From assembly GCA_900239685.1 (NCBI GenBank), contig OENT01000157.1, positions 117,637 to 181,636 of the forward strand: 64,000 nt of DNA. The letters run 5' to 3'. This document shows positions 25,801 to 37,200 of the stretch, piece after piece. The first letter of the stretch is position 1. Each line of letters opens with the position of its first letter. The notes below the pieces were generated by a model that saw nothing but the letters and a program-made list of their open reading frames with translations, ran no database searches and had not been told where the DNA came from. The stretch comes from Rotaria macrura (lineage: Eukaryota > Rotifera > Eurotatoria > Philodinida > Philodinidae). Position numbers and translations under genes: made by a program.

Positions 25801-27542
25801 CTTATGACAACCAATATTCCAAACTGTGCATTACACAAAAGAAAGCAAGAGAAGTTTTTGCTCTGCATTTTTGCTAGCCTAGGCTCTGGAATGAATAGGT
25901 TGTTCAAATTTTTTCTGAATACATTATTTTATTACAGACTTGATTTAACCTATACGATGCTAATTTTGGCACACTTAGGAATGTGCAATTAAACTCTGAA
26001 TACGACAGCACATATCACCAGTTGAATATTGGAAACATGTAAACATGTTCGAGTATAATCGAAAATCATAGTGACTTTAACTGAATCAGAACCGATGTTT
26101 CTTTGGGATATTTTTTTCCTCTCATTTAACGAATCACCATCGAAAAGTTCGACACTCGTTCTAGTAGATCAAAGCCAATTAAAAACTTTGTCGGAAGCAT
26201 TTTTTAAATTTCCTTGTATTTATATAAGTTGTTTATTTTTCTGTGTGTAGAAAAAAGTTGTTTTAATCTCATTCGAAATGTATTTTTATACGAGAAATCG
26301 ATTACAAAGAGTCATTTCGAACAATCTTCTGAAAGATTAAATTTCTCCATTTAATAGTGGCTTGAAAAGTAACATTTTCCTACTCATCATCGTTTTGATC
26401 TTAGTTCATCGTTGTCACATAAAGCAACATTCGAATGAAAGAATATGTTTTATTTTATCGGTATATCATTGATTACTTGAGGGTATTCATTTTCTTTTTG
26501 ATCGGCAACGGAATCCAATTGTTTTTCTTTCTATCGATACCAGACTCAATTATCTTTTAGAGAGTACCGAGTCTATTTTCTTGATTGGAACCAAGACTAA
26601 AAATTTTCTTTCCTTTTTTTGATTGTAACCAGAGTCGAATACTTCTTAAATCGGAAATAAGATCAATTTTCTTTTCCTGTTTTGAACGACAATTAAGTTT
26701 TTATTCTAACTAGAATCCAGACCGAGACTAAATATCGATCGGCATTGTTCACTGTTACATTATGGTTCGTACTTTAGTCGAAATCTGAACATTCAGTTTC
26801 ATTTAAATCTATCTTGATGAAAGTCTATATACTTAATTGTAAATTTCGTACATTTGTTTTGTTTATTTTCTTTTCTAGAAAGCATTTTCCATCGATCTCC
26901 TCCGATATAAAATATCCACCGTTATTTTCATCTGAGAATTTTTTTTCAAGTGTATTTCGTATTAGTTCAGCTGATACTCAGCTTTGGACACATTATGATA
27001 TAATGGACAATATCCTTGTTCAAGTACATGGCACAAAACGATTAATTATGTTTAAACCAAGTGACATTGATTATCTTTATATCGATGGAGATAAATCGTT
27101 AGTCAATGATATTGAAAATCCAAATTTCGATACATATCCACTTGTTCGTGAAGCAACATATTATACTGGAACGTTAAAACCAGGAGATTGTCTATTCATT
27201 CCTGGTTTGTATAATCTATTTACAAATCTTTATTACACTATAGGTTTTCTTTTCTATTTTCATCTTTTAGCTCTTTGGTTTCATAATGTAAAATCATTAG
27301 ATACGCTTGCTATATCTGTGAATGTGTTTTGGCGTCATTTAAACATTGACTTTTATGAACCAAAAGATTTATATGGCAACAAAGATCTTGTTCCATTCAA
27401 TCGTACTATAGGACAATTGGCTAAATCTTTGAATGAACTTGATAAACAATTACCATCTGTTTATGTTGATTTCTATGTTAGACGTTTACGTTGTTACCTT
27501 GATAACTTTATAAAAGAAAATGAAAAAAAACGGCAGAATTAA
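22818..27542 (+). CDS. TYW5: TYW5, JmjC tRNA wybutosine-synthesizing hydroxylase
   Basis: Five exons join in phase: 22818-22883, 24820-24974, 25028-25159, 26879-27204 and 27271-27542, giving 316 residues against 315 in human TYW5. TYW5 is an Fe(II)/2-oxoglutarate dioxygenase that hydroxylates the wybutosine side chain at position 37 of tRNA-Phe. The iron-binding triad is visible: His156 and Asp158 in QLWTHYDIMDN and His231 in ALWFHNV. Other matching blocks are GPCQEKWTSDYL, FFSSVFRISS, PGDCLFIP and DLYGNKD. The start ATG follows an AG (ttgtag), so it may be the first codon after a non-coding exon; length agreement favours it. Introns 1 and 3 are about 1.9 and 1.7 kb. The last intron (27205-27270) can be read through in frame, which would insert 22 residues between the JmjC iron ligands; splicing is favoured because it restores the family sequence. 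Confidence 0.93.
26495..26740. repeat. Degenerate tandem repeat in TYW5 intron 3
   Basis: About eight imperfect units of roughly 25-36 bases of the pattern (t)ggaaccaagactcaattttctttt follow each other, for example ggaatccaattgtttttctt, gataccagactcaatta, ggaaccaagactaaaa and gtaaccagagtcgaata. The array ends shortly before exon 4 (26879). Confidence 0.5.
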
Positions 27543-27713
27543 TAATAAAAAAAAGCCAAAATAGGATATAATACTTTTCTTTTTCTTGCTCATTTTATTT
27601 TATTTCTTCGCTCATAATTAATATGGGCTCTGTCTCGTAAATTAATATCTTCAGTCGAGTATAGAAGAAAAAAAACCATGCACACTTTTACAATAAATTA
27701 CATTCGTTGAAAT

Positions 27714-28343
27714 ATGCCATTCGCTGTTCAAAATGTTCTTCAACATAAATGTAATGAACGTCAAATCCGTGAAATTCATGAACGTGAATATATGAAATAT
27801 ATTTCAAATCTTCGTCAACAATCATTCAATTCGAATATGTCTCGTTTACCAATGGAGCATATCATAGAAATGGAACGTTCACGTCTAAGAAATTTTGTAA
27901 GCAAAAAAATACTCTACGATCGTATCCAGCGCGAAAACGATGTATTATCAGATCGTTTATGTAAAGCAAGTAAACGTGCTATAATCGATGATAAAAATAA
28001 CAAACATCAACAAAATCTAGATGCATTCACTGCAAAACGAACACAACAACGTTACAACGATTATAAACGTATTAATAATGAAAACAATACTTTAATGAAA
28101 CGCTTTAATAATGTACATAGTCAATTGATAACCAAACAACAATGCGATCGAGATTGGCAACATCATATTCATATTATGAAAAAATCTTGTGATTATCCTG
28201 AAAATATTGATCGATTTGTTTCAAATATAGATAAAGATCAACAACGACATGGATGCCATTGGAATAATCAGTATAATAGTATTCACAATTTTTTTCAATC
28301 GACTGAAAATCCATTCAAGTTTCATTTGCCATTATCTGAATAA
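27714..28343 (+). CDS. CFAP97 (KIAA1430/hemingway) domain protein, CFAP97D1-like
   Basis: A single-exon 209-residue ORF about 170 bases downstream of TYW5. It is rich in charged residues and Asn/Gln and likely helical. The repeated core ILYDRIQRENDVLSDRL (about residues 67-83) and YKRINNENNTLMKRFNNVHS (about 119-138), separated by a DKNN..NLDAFTAKRTQQRY linker, resembles the CFAP97 domain, where an EN..L..RI helix is followed by R..I..EN..IL.RL. That family includes fly Hemingway and vertebrate CFAP97D1, needed for building motile cilia and sperm flagella. No signal peptide or membrane segment is visible. The assignment rests on motif resemblance only, but the reading frame is clean and uses codons like those of its neighbours. 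The start is the first Met; none is available just upstream. Confidence 0.72.
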   Translation: MPFAVQNVLQHKCNERQIREIHEREYMKYISNLRQQSFNSNMSRLPMEHIIEMERSRLRNFVSKKILYDRIQRENDVLSDRLCKASKRAIIDDKNNKHQQNLDAFTAKRTQQRYNDYKRINNENNTLMKRFNNVHSQLITKQQCDRDWQHHIHIMKKSCDYPENIDRFVSNIDKDQQRHGCHWNNQYNSIHNFFQSTENPFKFHLPLSE

Positions 28344-29003
28344 AACTATTATAGATTCCTGCTAATAAACGATGAAACAGCATCACATGAACAAATAATA
28401 AGAAATAAATATTTCATATATATGAATCATATGAGACTGGATATTCTTCATCGTTTTCCACCTCAATAGTAACATTCTGAAACATTTTTATGAAAAGAAA
28501 AAATATAGTAATGCCGGTAAATGAATAATGCCTAAACAGTTAAGGCCAAGTGTAAATATTTAATAGGACTTCATTGTTGTGTAATAAATGTAAGATTGCA
28601 TGTGTAAGAAAAAAGTATCTTGCAATGGAAAAATGCATTAAAAGCTACTTAGAATTAATATAATTTCTCATTCGATCTTTAACTATAGTTGATTTCTTTT
28701 TTTAGCAAGAGTTTCTTCTAAACTAGATACATGCCAGAATTTGATTCAAAGAAGATTAAGTCAGTATGAAAACAAAAAAAATTGAATGTATAAATATAAT
28801 TATATATATATATATATATTTATATGAAATTATAAATGATCAAAGATTCTCATTAACATTTCGAACTCGACTTTTCTATATTACAAGTTGATATGGAACA
28901 TTGATATTAAGCAACACTAACGAACAATAGGTATATGAATAATTTAATTTTGTTTTTTTTTCTCCGCTATATAAATTAAAAAAGTATTGAATAGGTTATA
29001 TGT
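28344..29003. other. Convergent intergenic region, CFAP97-like and ankyrin genes
   Basis: About 660 bases between two genes that end toward each other, so it should hold both 3' untranslated regions. It includes an (AT)n run at 28800-28819. No gene or RNA was recognised. Confidence 0.55.
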
Positions 29004-31249
29004 TTATGCATTGATCACTTTCAAGGATTGACGTTGACTGATGGAATTTCGACGAGGAATATTAAGTGCTGCTAGCGTTGATTGTTTAGGATTTATACAT
29101 GATCGTGAAAAAGTTAATGAATTCTTTGTTACTGACATTCTACGAAATCTTCCGACTGGTGCTAAATCTGCTATTGTATCTTCTTCGACAATAACGGGTG
29201 CTGGTGGTACAGCTGACGGTCGATAATTTGGACTGTGGTGTATAGTAAATAAGTCAACCAATTTATTTACATCTTTTTGCCAGCCGTAGTCTTGTTGATT
29301 CTGCAGTTTATCATATTTTAAACGATTATTATCGTTTATTCTTCGATTATTAATAATTTTTGGTTGATGATCTCGTGCACCGAAAAGTTCTTCTGGCTTA
29401 AGACCAAATAATCCTTCAGGATTATTGTATCGACTTGTCGCACCTTTTGCTTCTCGTATTGAACATGACGAATCAACTGTTCGTTGTGCAGGAGGATGAC
29501 GTTGATGCGTTTGTAATACAGCTGATAGTGGTCGACCAGCATATAATACTTGAGAATAGGACGGTGAATCAGATGCTAAAGTTGATTGTAGATATTGCCT
29601 GTTCGAAATAGATGAAGCTGAATTCGATCGATTGATAGAAGATGTCTTCTTTTTCGGCTTTTTATGCACTGTTGTTGGCGACATTTTTGGCGTACTAAGA
29701 CGAGATGGTGCACCAACAGCATTGACTGATGTTTGATTACGTGCTACAATAGCCGTCTTTGGACGTTGTAATTTATTTTTAGTTCTTGGAGATTCTTGTA
29801 ACAAAGAAAGTGCAGGTTCAATATAATTTAGAGTGGAATTTGATGCATCTCGATCGACTATTCTCGACTTTATTTCATCATGAGAATTGAAAATGTTTTC
29901 AGCTGATGAAGTGATTTTATTCAATAAGTTTGTCTTATTCGATAAATGTTGTTGTATTAACAATTGTACACGTGGACTTGCTCGAGCACTAATATTTATA
30001 TCTTCACTATCATCAAACGTTATTTTACGATCAGTACCTCCGGGTGTTGATCGCAATTGATTGACAAGTGCTTCTGTACTGCAATAGTGTGCATCAGTAG
30101 GAAGAATGGATTCAGTGTTATCGATTTCATTATTTTTTTGTGATAGTCCTTGTTTCTTATGTCGTAAACGTCGACGATGATGATTTTGTTTACTTTCATC
30201 ACAAAATCCGGCTAGACGTGTTGAATAACTTGAATCATTTTCATTGAAAATGATTTTAAGTAAACCAAATGAAAGTGTTGAAGGACGAATATCGCTTTTA
30301 GTTGTTGATAAATTATTAGAAACCAATTTACTTTTCTTTTTAGGCTTTATTGTTGTTGTGTTAGGNGTGTGGTTATCACTAGATTTATGTGAAGTTTCAT
30401 AGATAGAGAGAGGACGAGGTACAACAAAGAATTCATCCCAATCACGATGAGTGATTTGATTTGCACATTCAATATGTCCATACCTAAGTGCAAGAATAGC
30501 TGCTGAACAACCTAGAAAATAAGAACATTTATTAACCAAGAACAATAGATTGAAGAAAATAATTAATCTCACCATCTCTGTTGACATATTGATCAAGACG
30601 AATATCAACTTTTTCTGCGGATTTTATAAGTAATTCAGCTATTTCACAGTTACCTAATATGATACAAAAATAAAAAGACACCCATTGAAAAGAATACTTA
30701 ATTCTTACAATTACTTACCCGTAATAGCAACATAATGTAGGCAAGTGTTTCCTTCACAATCTTTGGCTTCAATATTGAAATCTAAACAAGATAAATAGAG
30801 TTGAACAAGGTTTATTCTCTGTAATGCGCACGCATGGTGTAATCTGATATTAAAAAAATAAAATAAAATAAAGTCAATCATAAGGAGTTTTTTATGTAAT
30901 CATCTTACGCGTTTCGCCGTGCATGGTCTTCTAATGCAATTTTCGCCCCCTTTTCAAGTAAATTTTGAGCCATTGATGAACTCCATCGATCATTTTCAAC
31001 ATATGAGCATAAAATTAAAGGTGTACGTAATTGATTATCGCGTTCATTCGGATCGTAACAAAGTTGCAATAAATATCGAATACATCGAAAATAACCATGT
31101 TGAAGAGCAAATGGAACATTGAAATGTTTTGGCAATAGTGTAGGTGGAATCAGGGGTGATCTATTAGTTTGTTGACTACGATCAGTATTACTATCTTGAT
31201 GAGACATTGATGATAATGGCACCGGTGAACTTTCAGATGAGAGAAGCAT
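29004..31249 (-). CDS. Ankyrin-repeat protein with long disordered C-terminal tail
   Basis: Four exons join in phase: 31249-30909, 30843-30719, 30653-30573 and 30511-29004, giving about 684 residues from the chosen Met. The first 260 or so residues contain ankyrin repeats: FALQHGYFRCIRYLLQLCYD, TPLILCSYVENDRW..LLEKGAKIALEDHARRNA, ALHHACALQRINLVQLYL, NTCLHYVAITGNCEIAELLI and CSAAILALRYGHIECANQI. The last exon is a 1.5 kb low-complexity region rich in Ser, Asn, Arg and Thr with many basic clusters and a GLFGLKPEELFGARDHQ segment. The layout, ankyrins then a long tail, recalls the ANKRD34 type, but I cannot assign an orthologue. The start is uncertain: the frame stays open upstream to 31453 with a hydrophobic stretch, and an extra 5' exon is possible. 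One ambiguous base at 30366 falls in the last exon. Function is unknown; ankyrins usually mediate protein binding. Confidence 0.75.
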
Positions 31250-34200
31250 TGAAAAAATTAGGATAATAAAATTGAACAATAGTGTAAATAGCTGTGGTAA
31301 CTTAGCAGCATTCACAAAGTCAATTAAAGAAAAGAGAAAAAAGAAATTGAACCGTAGTAGGCCAATTAGCAACGGCTGGCGCGCAGACTGAAATAAAACG
31401 ACAACAAACGTCTTTTTCACCTCTGCTTTGCTCACTTTGCTTTTCTTCGACACAGTGAAAAAAATTAAGTGTACATGTCGAAGAAAGACTATATGCCTGC
31501 AAATAAAAAGAAAAAAATTGAGTTATTTGTTTTTTTCATATGAAATTAATGGATACAAATAGTCAGTTTAGATTGCTCTTATATGTTTTTGACAATAATT
31601 GACAATAAAAAATGAATGATCACAATATTTCATCTCATCTTAACATACCGTTTATTTTTGTATAACTTCAACTTGTTTGTTCATTATATTGTGCTTCATT
31701 ACTTGATTAAAAAAGATGTATGTAGCGTTTTTCTTCTTTTTGTTCTGTCGATTAAAACATACTCGAATACAAACACAATTCAATAGGTGAATCAACAAAA
31801 AGAGAAAAAACCGAACAAACATAAACAGAGTATTTTAATAAAAACCGATCGTTTTCCTTAAAAAAAAGAAAAAAAAACAGTATGTCAAGTGGAGCTGCTT
31901 TAATCAATCCGCAATATTTAATTCAAACATCTAACGAAATTCATTCTCTTTTATTGGTTTCTTTATCTTTAACAATATTTATGAAATAGAAAATTTGTAT
32001 TTACATTACATTAGATCATAATTTTTCTTTACTAAAACATGTTTTGACATTCGAGCATGAATATCAATAATGCAGTATTTTAGAAAATATTAGTTTTTTT
32101 TTCTTATTACACTAAACATCGAAATAAAAGGGCTTGCTTCAATGATGTCTCATCAAACATGCAGCAAAAAGTCATTTGTAATTCTTTCAGTAAAGAACAA
32201 AGATTTGTTTACGGTGATAATATAATAAAAAAGATGGAATTAACAGAAGCAAATAAAAAGCAGTAAAGTGTCAAATATTTTCAATGAGGTTTGATTATTT
32301 CAAGTTTACCTTGTGCGATCTTTGAAACACAAGCATGTACCAATATTCTGCGTGAGAAAAAAAAGATATTGACAGTGCTACAGATTAGTTTATGTTTGTG
32401 CTCAATAAGTAAATGAAATATGCAAGTTTAAGTAATTATTGTTTTCTTGAGAAGGAATAATCATTTATTAACTTAATTGATCATACGTGCAATCTATTTC
32501 TTAATTGATTCTCATCATGATTCAGTACGTTTGTCTTGAATGCTTTCAATTAATTTCTATTAATTTCTTTATTTATAAATAATTAAATAAATCAATTGAT
32601 CTAGATGTCGATAAATTAGTAAAAGAAGAATGATCTGGAAATTCATACGTATCAGTATATTCTTTAAGAAAGATAGAGAAACGATGAAATAATGTCGTTT
32701 AGTATCATTCACACAAGAGAGTAGATGGTGAGTCACAACTGGTGACTCAGCTCTATGAGAATACTTGAAGTAGAAATTTATTCTCTTTTATGAAATAAAG
32801 AGTGCTAGTTATTACACCAAAATATATAAATTGGATTGCAGTAAATGAATTTTAATGTTGTGGAATACTTCAAATTAACCTAGTTTTATCCAAATAAATG
32901 CAGTTCCAAATGATCACTTGTACAATCATTCTATATCTTACCTGAGTAATAATAAGAATTGGGTCAATGACTTTCAAGACTTGATAGGTTGTTGAAGACT
33001 AGAAAACTTATGTTTAGAAATAAAACAAATCTGAAGCATGACACCTTCAGATACATAGAGACCAATTACGGGTGCATTGAAAGAAATGCATGTTGGTGAA
33101 AATTAAAGCGTAACCCTTCCCAGCAAACGATAAGAAATCAATCATAGTGATAAATAAAAACTTACTGAAGACATTTAAAAATATGAAGTGAAAATTAATC
33201 TGTGTTTCACCGAAAAATTTTAAAAAGTTTGCGTTCGTCATATAAACGACACAGTCAAATCATGAAGTAATTGTAAATCTTTCGAAAGTTCAGGTGGTTC
33301 ATTCCTGTTGAAAAGACTTCATAATGGTTAAAAGCATTTCCTACTACTACTATTGTATTGTATCGTTGAAACAAACAGATAATAAAAACAAAGATGGAGA
33401 GACTAATAGAAAACGTCGTGTTTCTTTAAACTATCTGCACGGATGATCTTCGCTTTACCGAAGAGTTTTTTCCTTCATATTTTCAACAAATATCAAACAA
33501 TGGAATACTGATAGGATTGCTTTTATGCAGGATCAATACATTGTGTCATTGGAATGAAGGTATTTCATTGTCTAAGAATGCAACACAGATCAAATCAATC
33601 CATTATAACCAGGCAATAGTGTTATACAATCTTCGGCAGCATATCGAGTACGTTCACTACGACTGCTAACAATTTCTTATAGATCGAGAGCATTTAAAAT
33701 AGAGTTTTTAGATGCGAATCAGATAGCTAATGATTTTCCAGTGACCTAAATAAAAGTTTATGAGCTGATTTTTTAATCTTTTCGAGATTACAACACAATC
33801 GATCGATTAAATTTTACTAACTAATATCTGTCTTTGTGTAGCACTAGTGTATGAGAAGCATGTCTTACCGTTCATAGGTGATAGCAACGTTTGTCCTTAC
33901 ATGCTGCTATACAGTTACTGAGCAATCATTTAGTACAAAATTTGTTCAGCTACCTCATGCGAGATCTTTAGCAAAAGCAATTGATTATAATATGTGTGTC
34001 TCCGACGTTTAAATATAATATTTTATTGTTGATGACTAGATGAACGACAAATAAAAAGAGAAAGAAAAAGAAAATTAGTATATCAAACACACAAATAAAA
34101 ACTACCATACGTCACACATACATATGAAGAGCAAAGAAAAAAGAAGAATAAAATTCATCTCGTTGATATAAAATTCAAAAATTTTAAGTGCAAATAAAAG

Positions 34201-34267
34201 AGAGAGAGCGGTATATTATGTGTCCAATCGATACACATGGAAAAACAGTCTGTTATTTTTCATGTCT
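31250..34267. other. 3 kb region without a recognised gene
   Basis: AT-rich sequence between the 5' end of the ankyrin gene and the 3' end of the minus-strand collagen gene. The right part should be collagen 3' untranslated region and the left part the ankyrin promoter or 5' exons. Only short ORFs without domains occur. No repeats of note, tRNA or mobile element were recognised. A 5' non-coding exon of the ankyrin gene could lie here. Confidence 0.45.
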
Positions 34268-37200
34268 TTAAATTTTTTTTACTTGGGCAAAAAATGCCGA
34301 TGGTCCGCTAGCTGTTTGTTTAAATAAATTCGCATGACATACTGCACATCGACTGACATATTGTCGTTGTGTACCGGCCTTCAATGTACGTAATTTCGGT
34401 TTTTCGAAACCGGTAGAGTCATCTAATGTAGCTAAGTAAAATGTCATCATGTTTGGATAATAGTTGCAATGTGAATGATCTTTGCAATGAAAGTATGGTC
34501 GGTCATGATATTTTTCGAGACATGAGCCAGGTGATTGTAAACTTTGTTGATCGCCACGACCACCATCAGCTGATGTAAATACAAAACTGTAACCGGTCCA
34601 TAAAAGATCGTATCCATCGGGGCATGTTGGTACACGCTGTGATTGACTGTGAATAGCAAATACTGGTGTTGTAGATTCACAAACAACACAACGACTTAAA
34701 TGACTTGGTATATCACGTGGTTCAAAAGGAGCCATACTCGATGACATCGGTTCATTTGTTGATAACCAATATGAATAATCATTACGTGATGCATAATGAC
34801 ATGAATTACCAATATCACAAAATAAGAATGGCATTGCATTAAAGCGTCGTAAACAACTACCAGACGAGCCTATTTCATAAAGAAAAAGAAACATATTTTT
34901 CTCATTAGTCAGAATTTAAAATTTTCTCTTTCAGTTATGATTTTACCGAGATCTTGGTGGGCGGCATATGTATCACCTTGAATACCCATAAATGAGTAGC
35001 CATCATCTTGCAATTTAGTTGTTTGATGTGGACATTGTGGAGTTGTTGTATCTTGGCTATGTCTTAAAAAAGAAAGCAAAAAAGTAAATATTCCTTTATT
35101 TGCTCAAATCGATTTGATTTTCATACCTTGTAAAGATGAATGAACTGTCACTTGTATCACCTGGAAGGCCTACATCTCCAGGGTTACCTGTTCAGAAAAA
35201 AAGAAAAACTATTTGTATGTGATATTGCTACTAAGCGAACATCTACCTGGAGGACCAAGTGGACCTGGTAAACCAGCTCTAAAATAAAAGAAATTCACAC
35301 AAATCATAAAGGATAAAGAACTCTCACTGTCCAGGATAACCATTATCACCGACTGGACCACGAGGACCCGATCCACCTGGATTTCCTATAAAAGACAACG
35401 GGCAACACAATCGTTTATCAGATTCTGATGCTTTTTTTGGAATTCACCCATTACCTGCGGGTCCGGGATAACCAACTTGACCTGGAAAACCTTTTTGTCC
35501 AGGATAACCTTGCCGGCCTGGTTGTCCATCATTACCTAGAATAGAATCGTATACTCGCATCGGGTGAGTGTTTTTTCTCGATCTTATTTACTAACCTCGA
35601 AAACCTTGTTCTCCTATTTGACCTTTCACACCTGGTATTACCGGTGGCTATAAATAACATAGGGAAATGAGTAGTGTTCTAGTAGCAGAGAAAGAAAAAG
35701 TTTCCTACATTCGTAAGAGTGGGTTCACCCTTTGGACCTGGCAAGCCTGGACGACCATCAGTACCTCGTAAACCTATGAAATAAATCAAATTTAACTTTA
35801 AGAATGGTAACACAATTATTATCCAACTGACCAGCATCGCCCATTTCACCTTTACGACCTGGTATTCCACTAGATCCTTCAAAGACGAATGAATTTTATT
35901 AAATCTATATCATTTTGATACATGATATGAGTTACCTGGTAAACCTGCGTCACCTCCTCTACCAGGAAGACCTACACCTCCAATATCTCCTGGTGAACCC
36001 TGAATCAAAAGAAATAGGATTCAACATGTATAAAACAAGTTACAATCTTATACCGGTAATCCTTTGAGACCTGGAGAACCTTGAAGTCCAGGAATACCAT
36101 TGGTACCCATGGGACCCGGTAAGCCTAAATAGTAATCAATATATAGCGTAGCTTACAATTATATGATCTTACCTGGTGGACCAGCGAAGCCTGGTTTACC
36201 ATTGTTGCCTGGAAATCCGACGGAACCAGTTCGACCAGGTAAACCATTTTGCCCCTGGTCTCCCTGCACACCTTGTGAGCCACTCGATCCTTTACCTGAA
36301 ATTATACGAAACTTTTCGAAAAACAAAATGAAAATGAAAAGTATTCGAATACCATCAGGACCTGGCGGACCAGGTCGACCAACTTCGCCGGGTGGTCCTC
36401 TAGAAGAGACAAAATAATTTCGACATCCTAGAGTAATAGAAAACGTACTTGAGACCTGGTCGACCGGGAGAACCGTTACGACCAGGATCACCACGTAAAC
36501 CAGGCATTCGTGGACCATCTGAAATAAAAGGAAGCATTAGATGATTCGACTAAACCAATCAGAAAATCATGTATAACAAACATACCACTTTCGCCGGGAA
36601 TACCTTTCACACCAGGACGTCCAGGCAATCCAGCGTTTCCTTTAGCACCTTGGTATCCAGGAGCACCTGAATAAGTTACAAAATGTGCTATATAGTTCGA
36701 GGTTTTAGTAATGTCGTACCCTGTCGTCCTGTCTTGCCTGGTATACCAGGTAGACCTCTTTCTCCTGACGCACCAGGATATCCATCTCGACCTAAATGGC
36801 AAGAAAAACAACCAATGACTTAGATATAATTGTTTGCAACTAATCCTTCAACCATGTTACCTGGTGGACCTCGTGAACCTGGAAGGCCCGGAGTACCCTT
36901 AATTGATATGACGAAATATAACGAATCCGCTAATTAACTGTAAACTTACCACAAGACCTATCATACAAAGCTCATTAATAATAAATAGGAAACAAAAAAG
37001 AATCTAGCTCATCCTACATACCAGCATCACCAAGTGCTCCAGGAACACCTGCCATTCCAGGGGCACCGTTATCACCTGGTTTTCCTTTTGGTCCTAAAAT
37101 CATACATACCGAATGAGAGTTAAACGCTATTTATTTTTTACTTACCAATTCTGCCTGGTTGTCCATCTCGACCTCGCTCACCAGCCATTCCTTTGAAGCC

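Noticed and set aside
25675-25992. 105-residue plus-strand ORF in TYW5 intron 3
   Set aside because: It starts in intron sequence, has no recognisable domain and does not join either TYW5 exon in phase with family sequence.
34268-34894. Apparent loss of the sulfilimine Met93 in the alpha1-like NC1 (EPMSSSMAP versus EPMPMSMAP)
   Set aside because: Counting residues from Cys20 shows that Met93 is the Met of SMAP, which is present; the missing Met corresponds to residue 91.
36163-36417. Plus-strand ORF with Pro/Gly repeats in the minus collagen gene
   Set aside because: It is the antisense reading of Gly-Pro-rich collagen codons (GGN/CCN), which also gives Pro/Gly-rich proteins; the minus-strand reading has correct splice sites.
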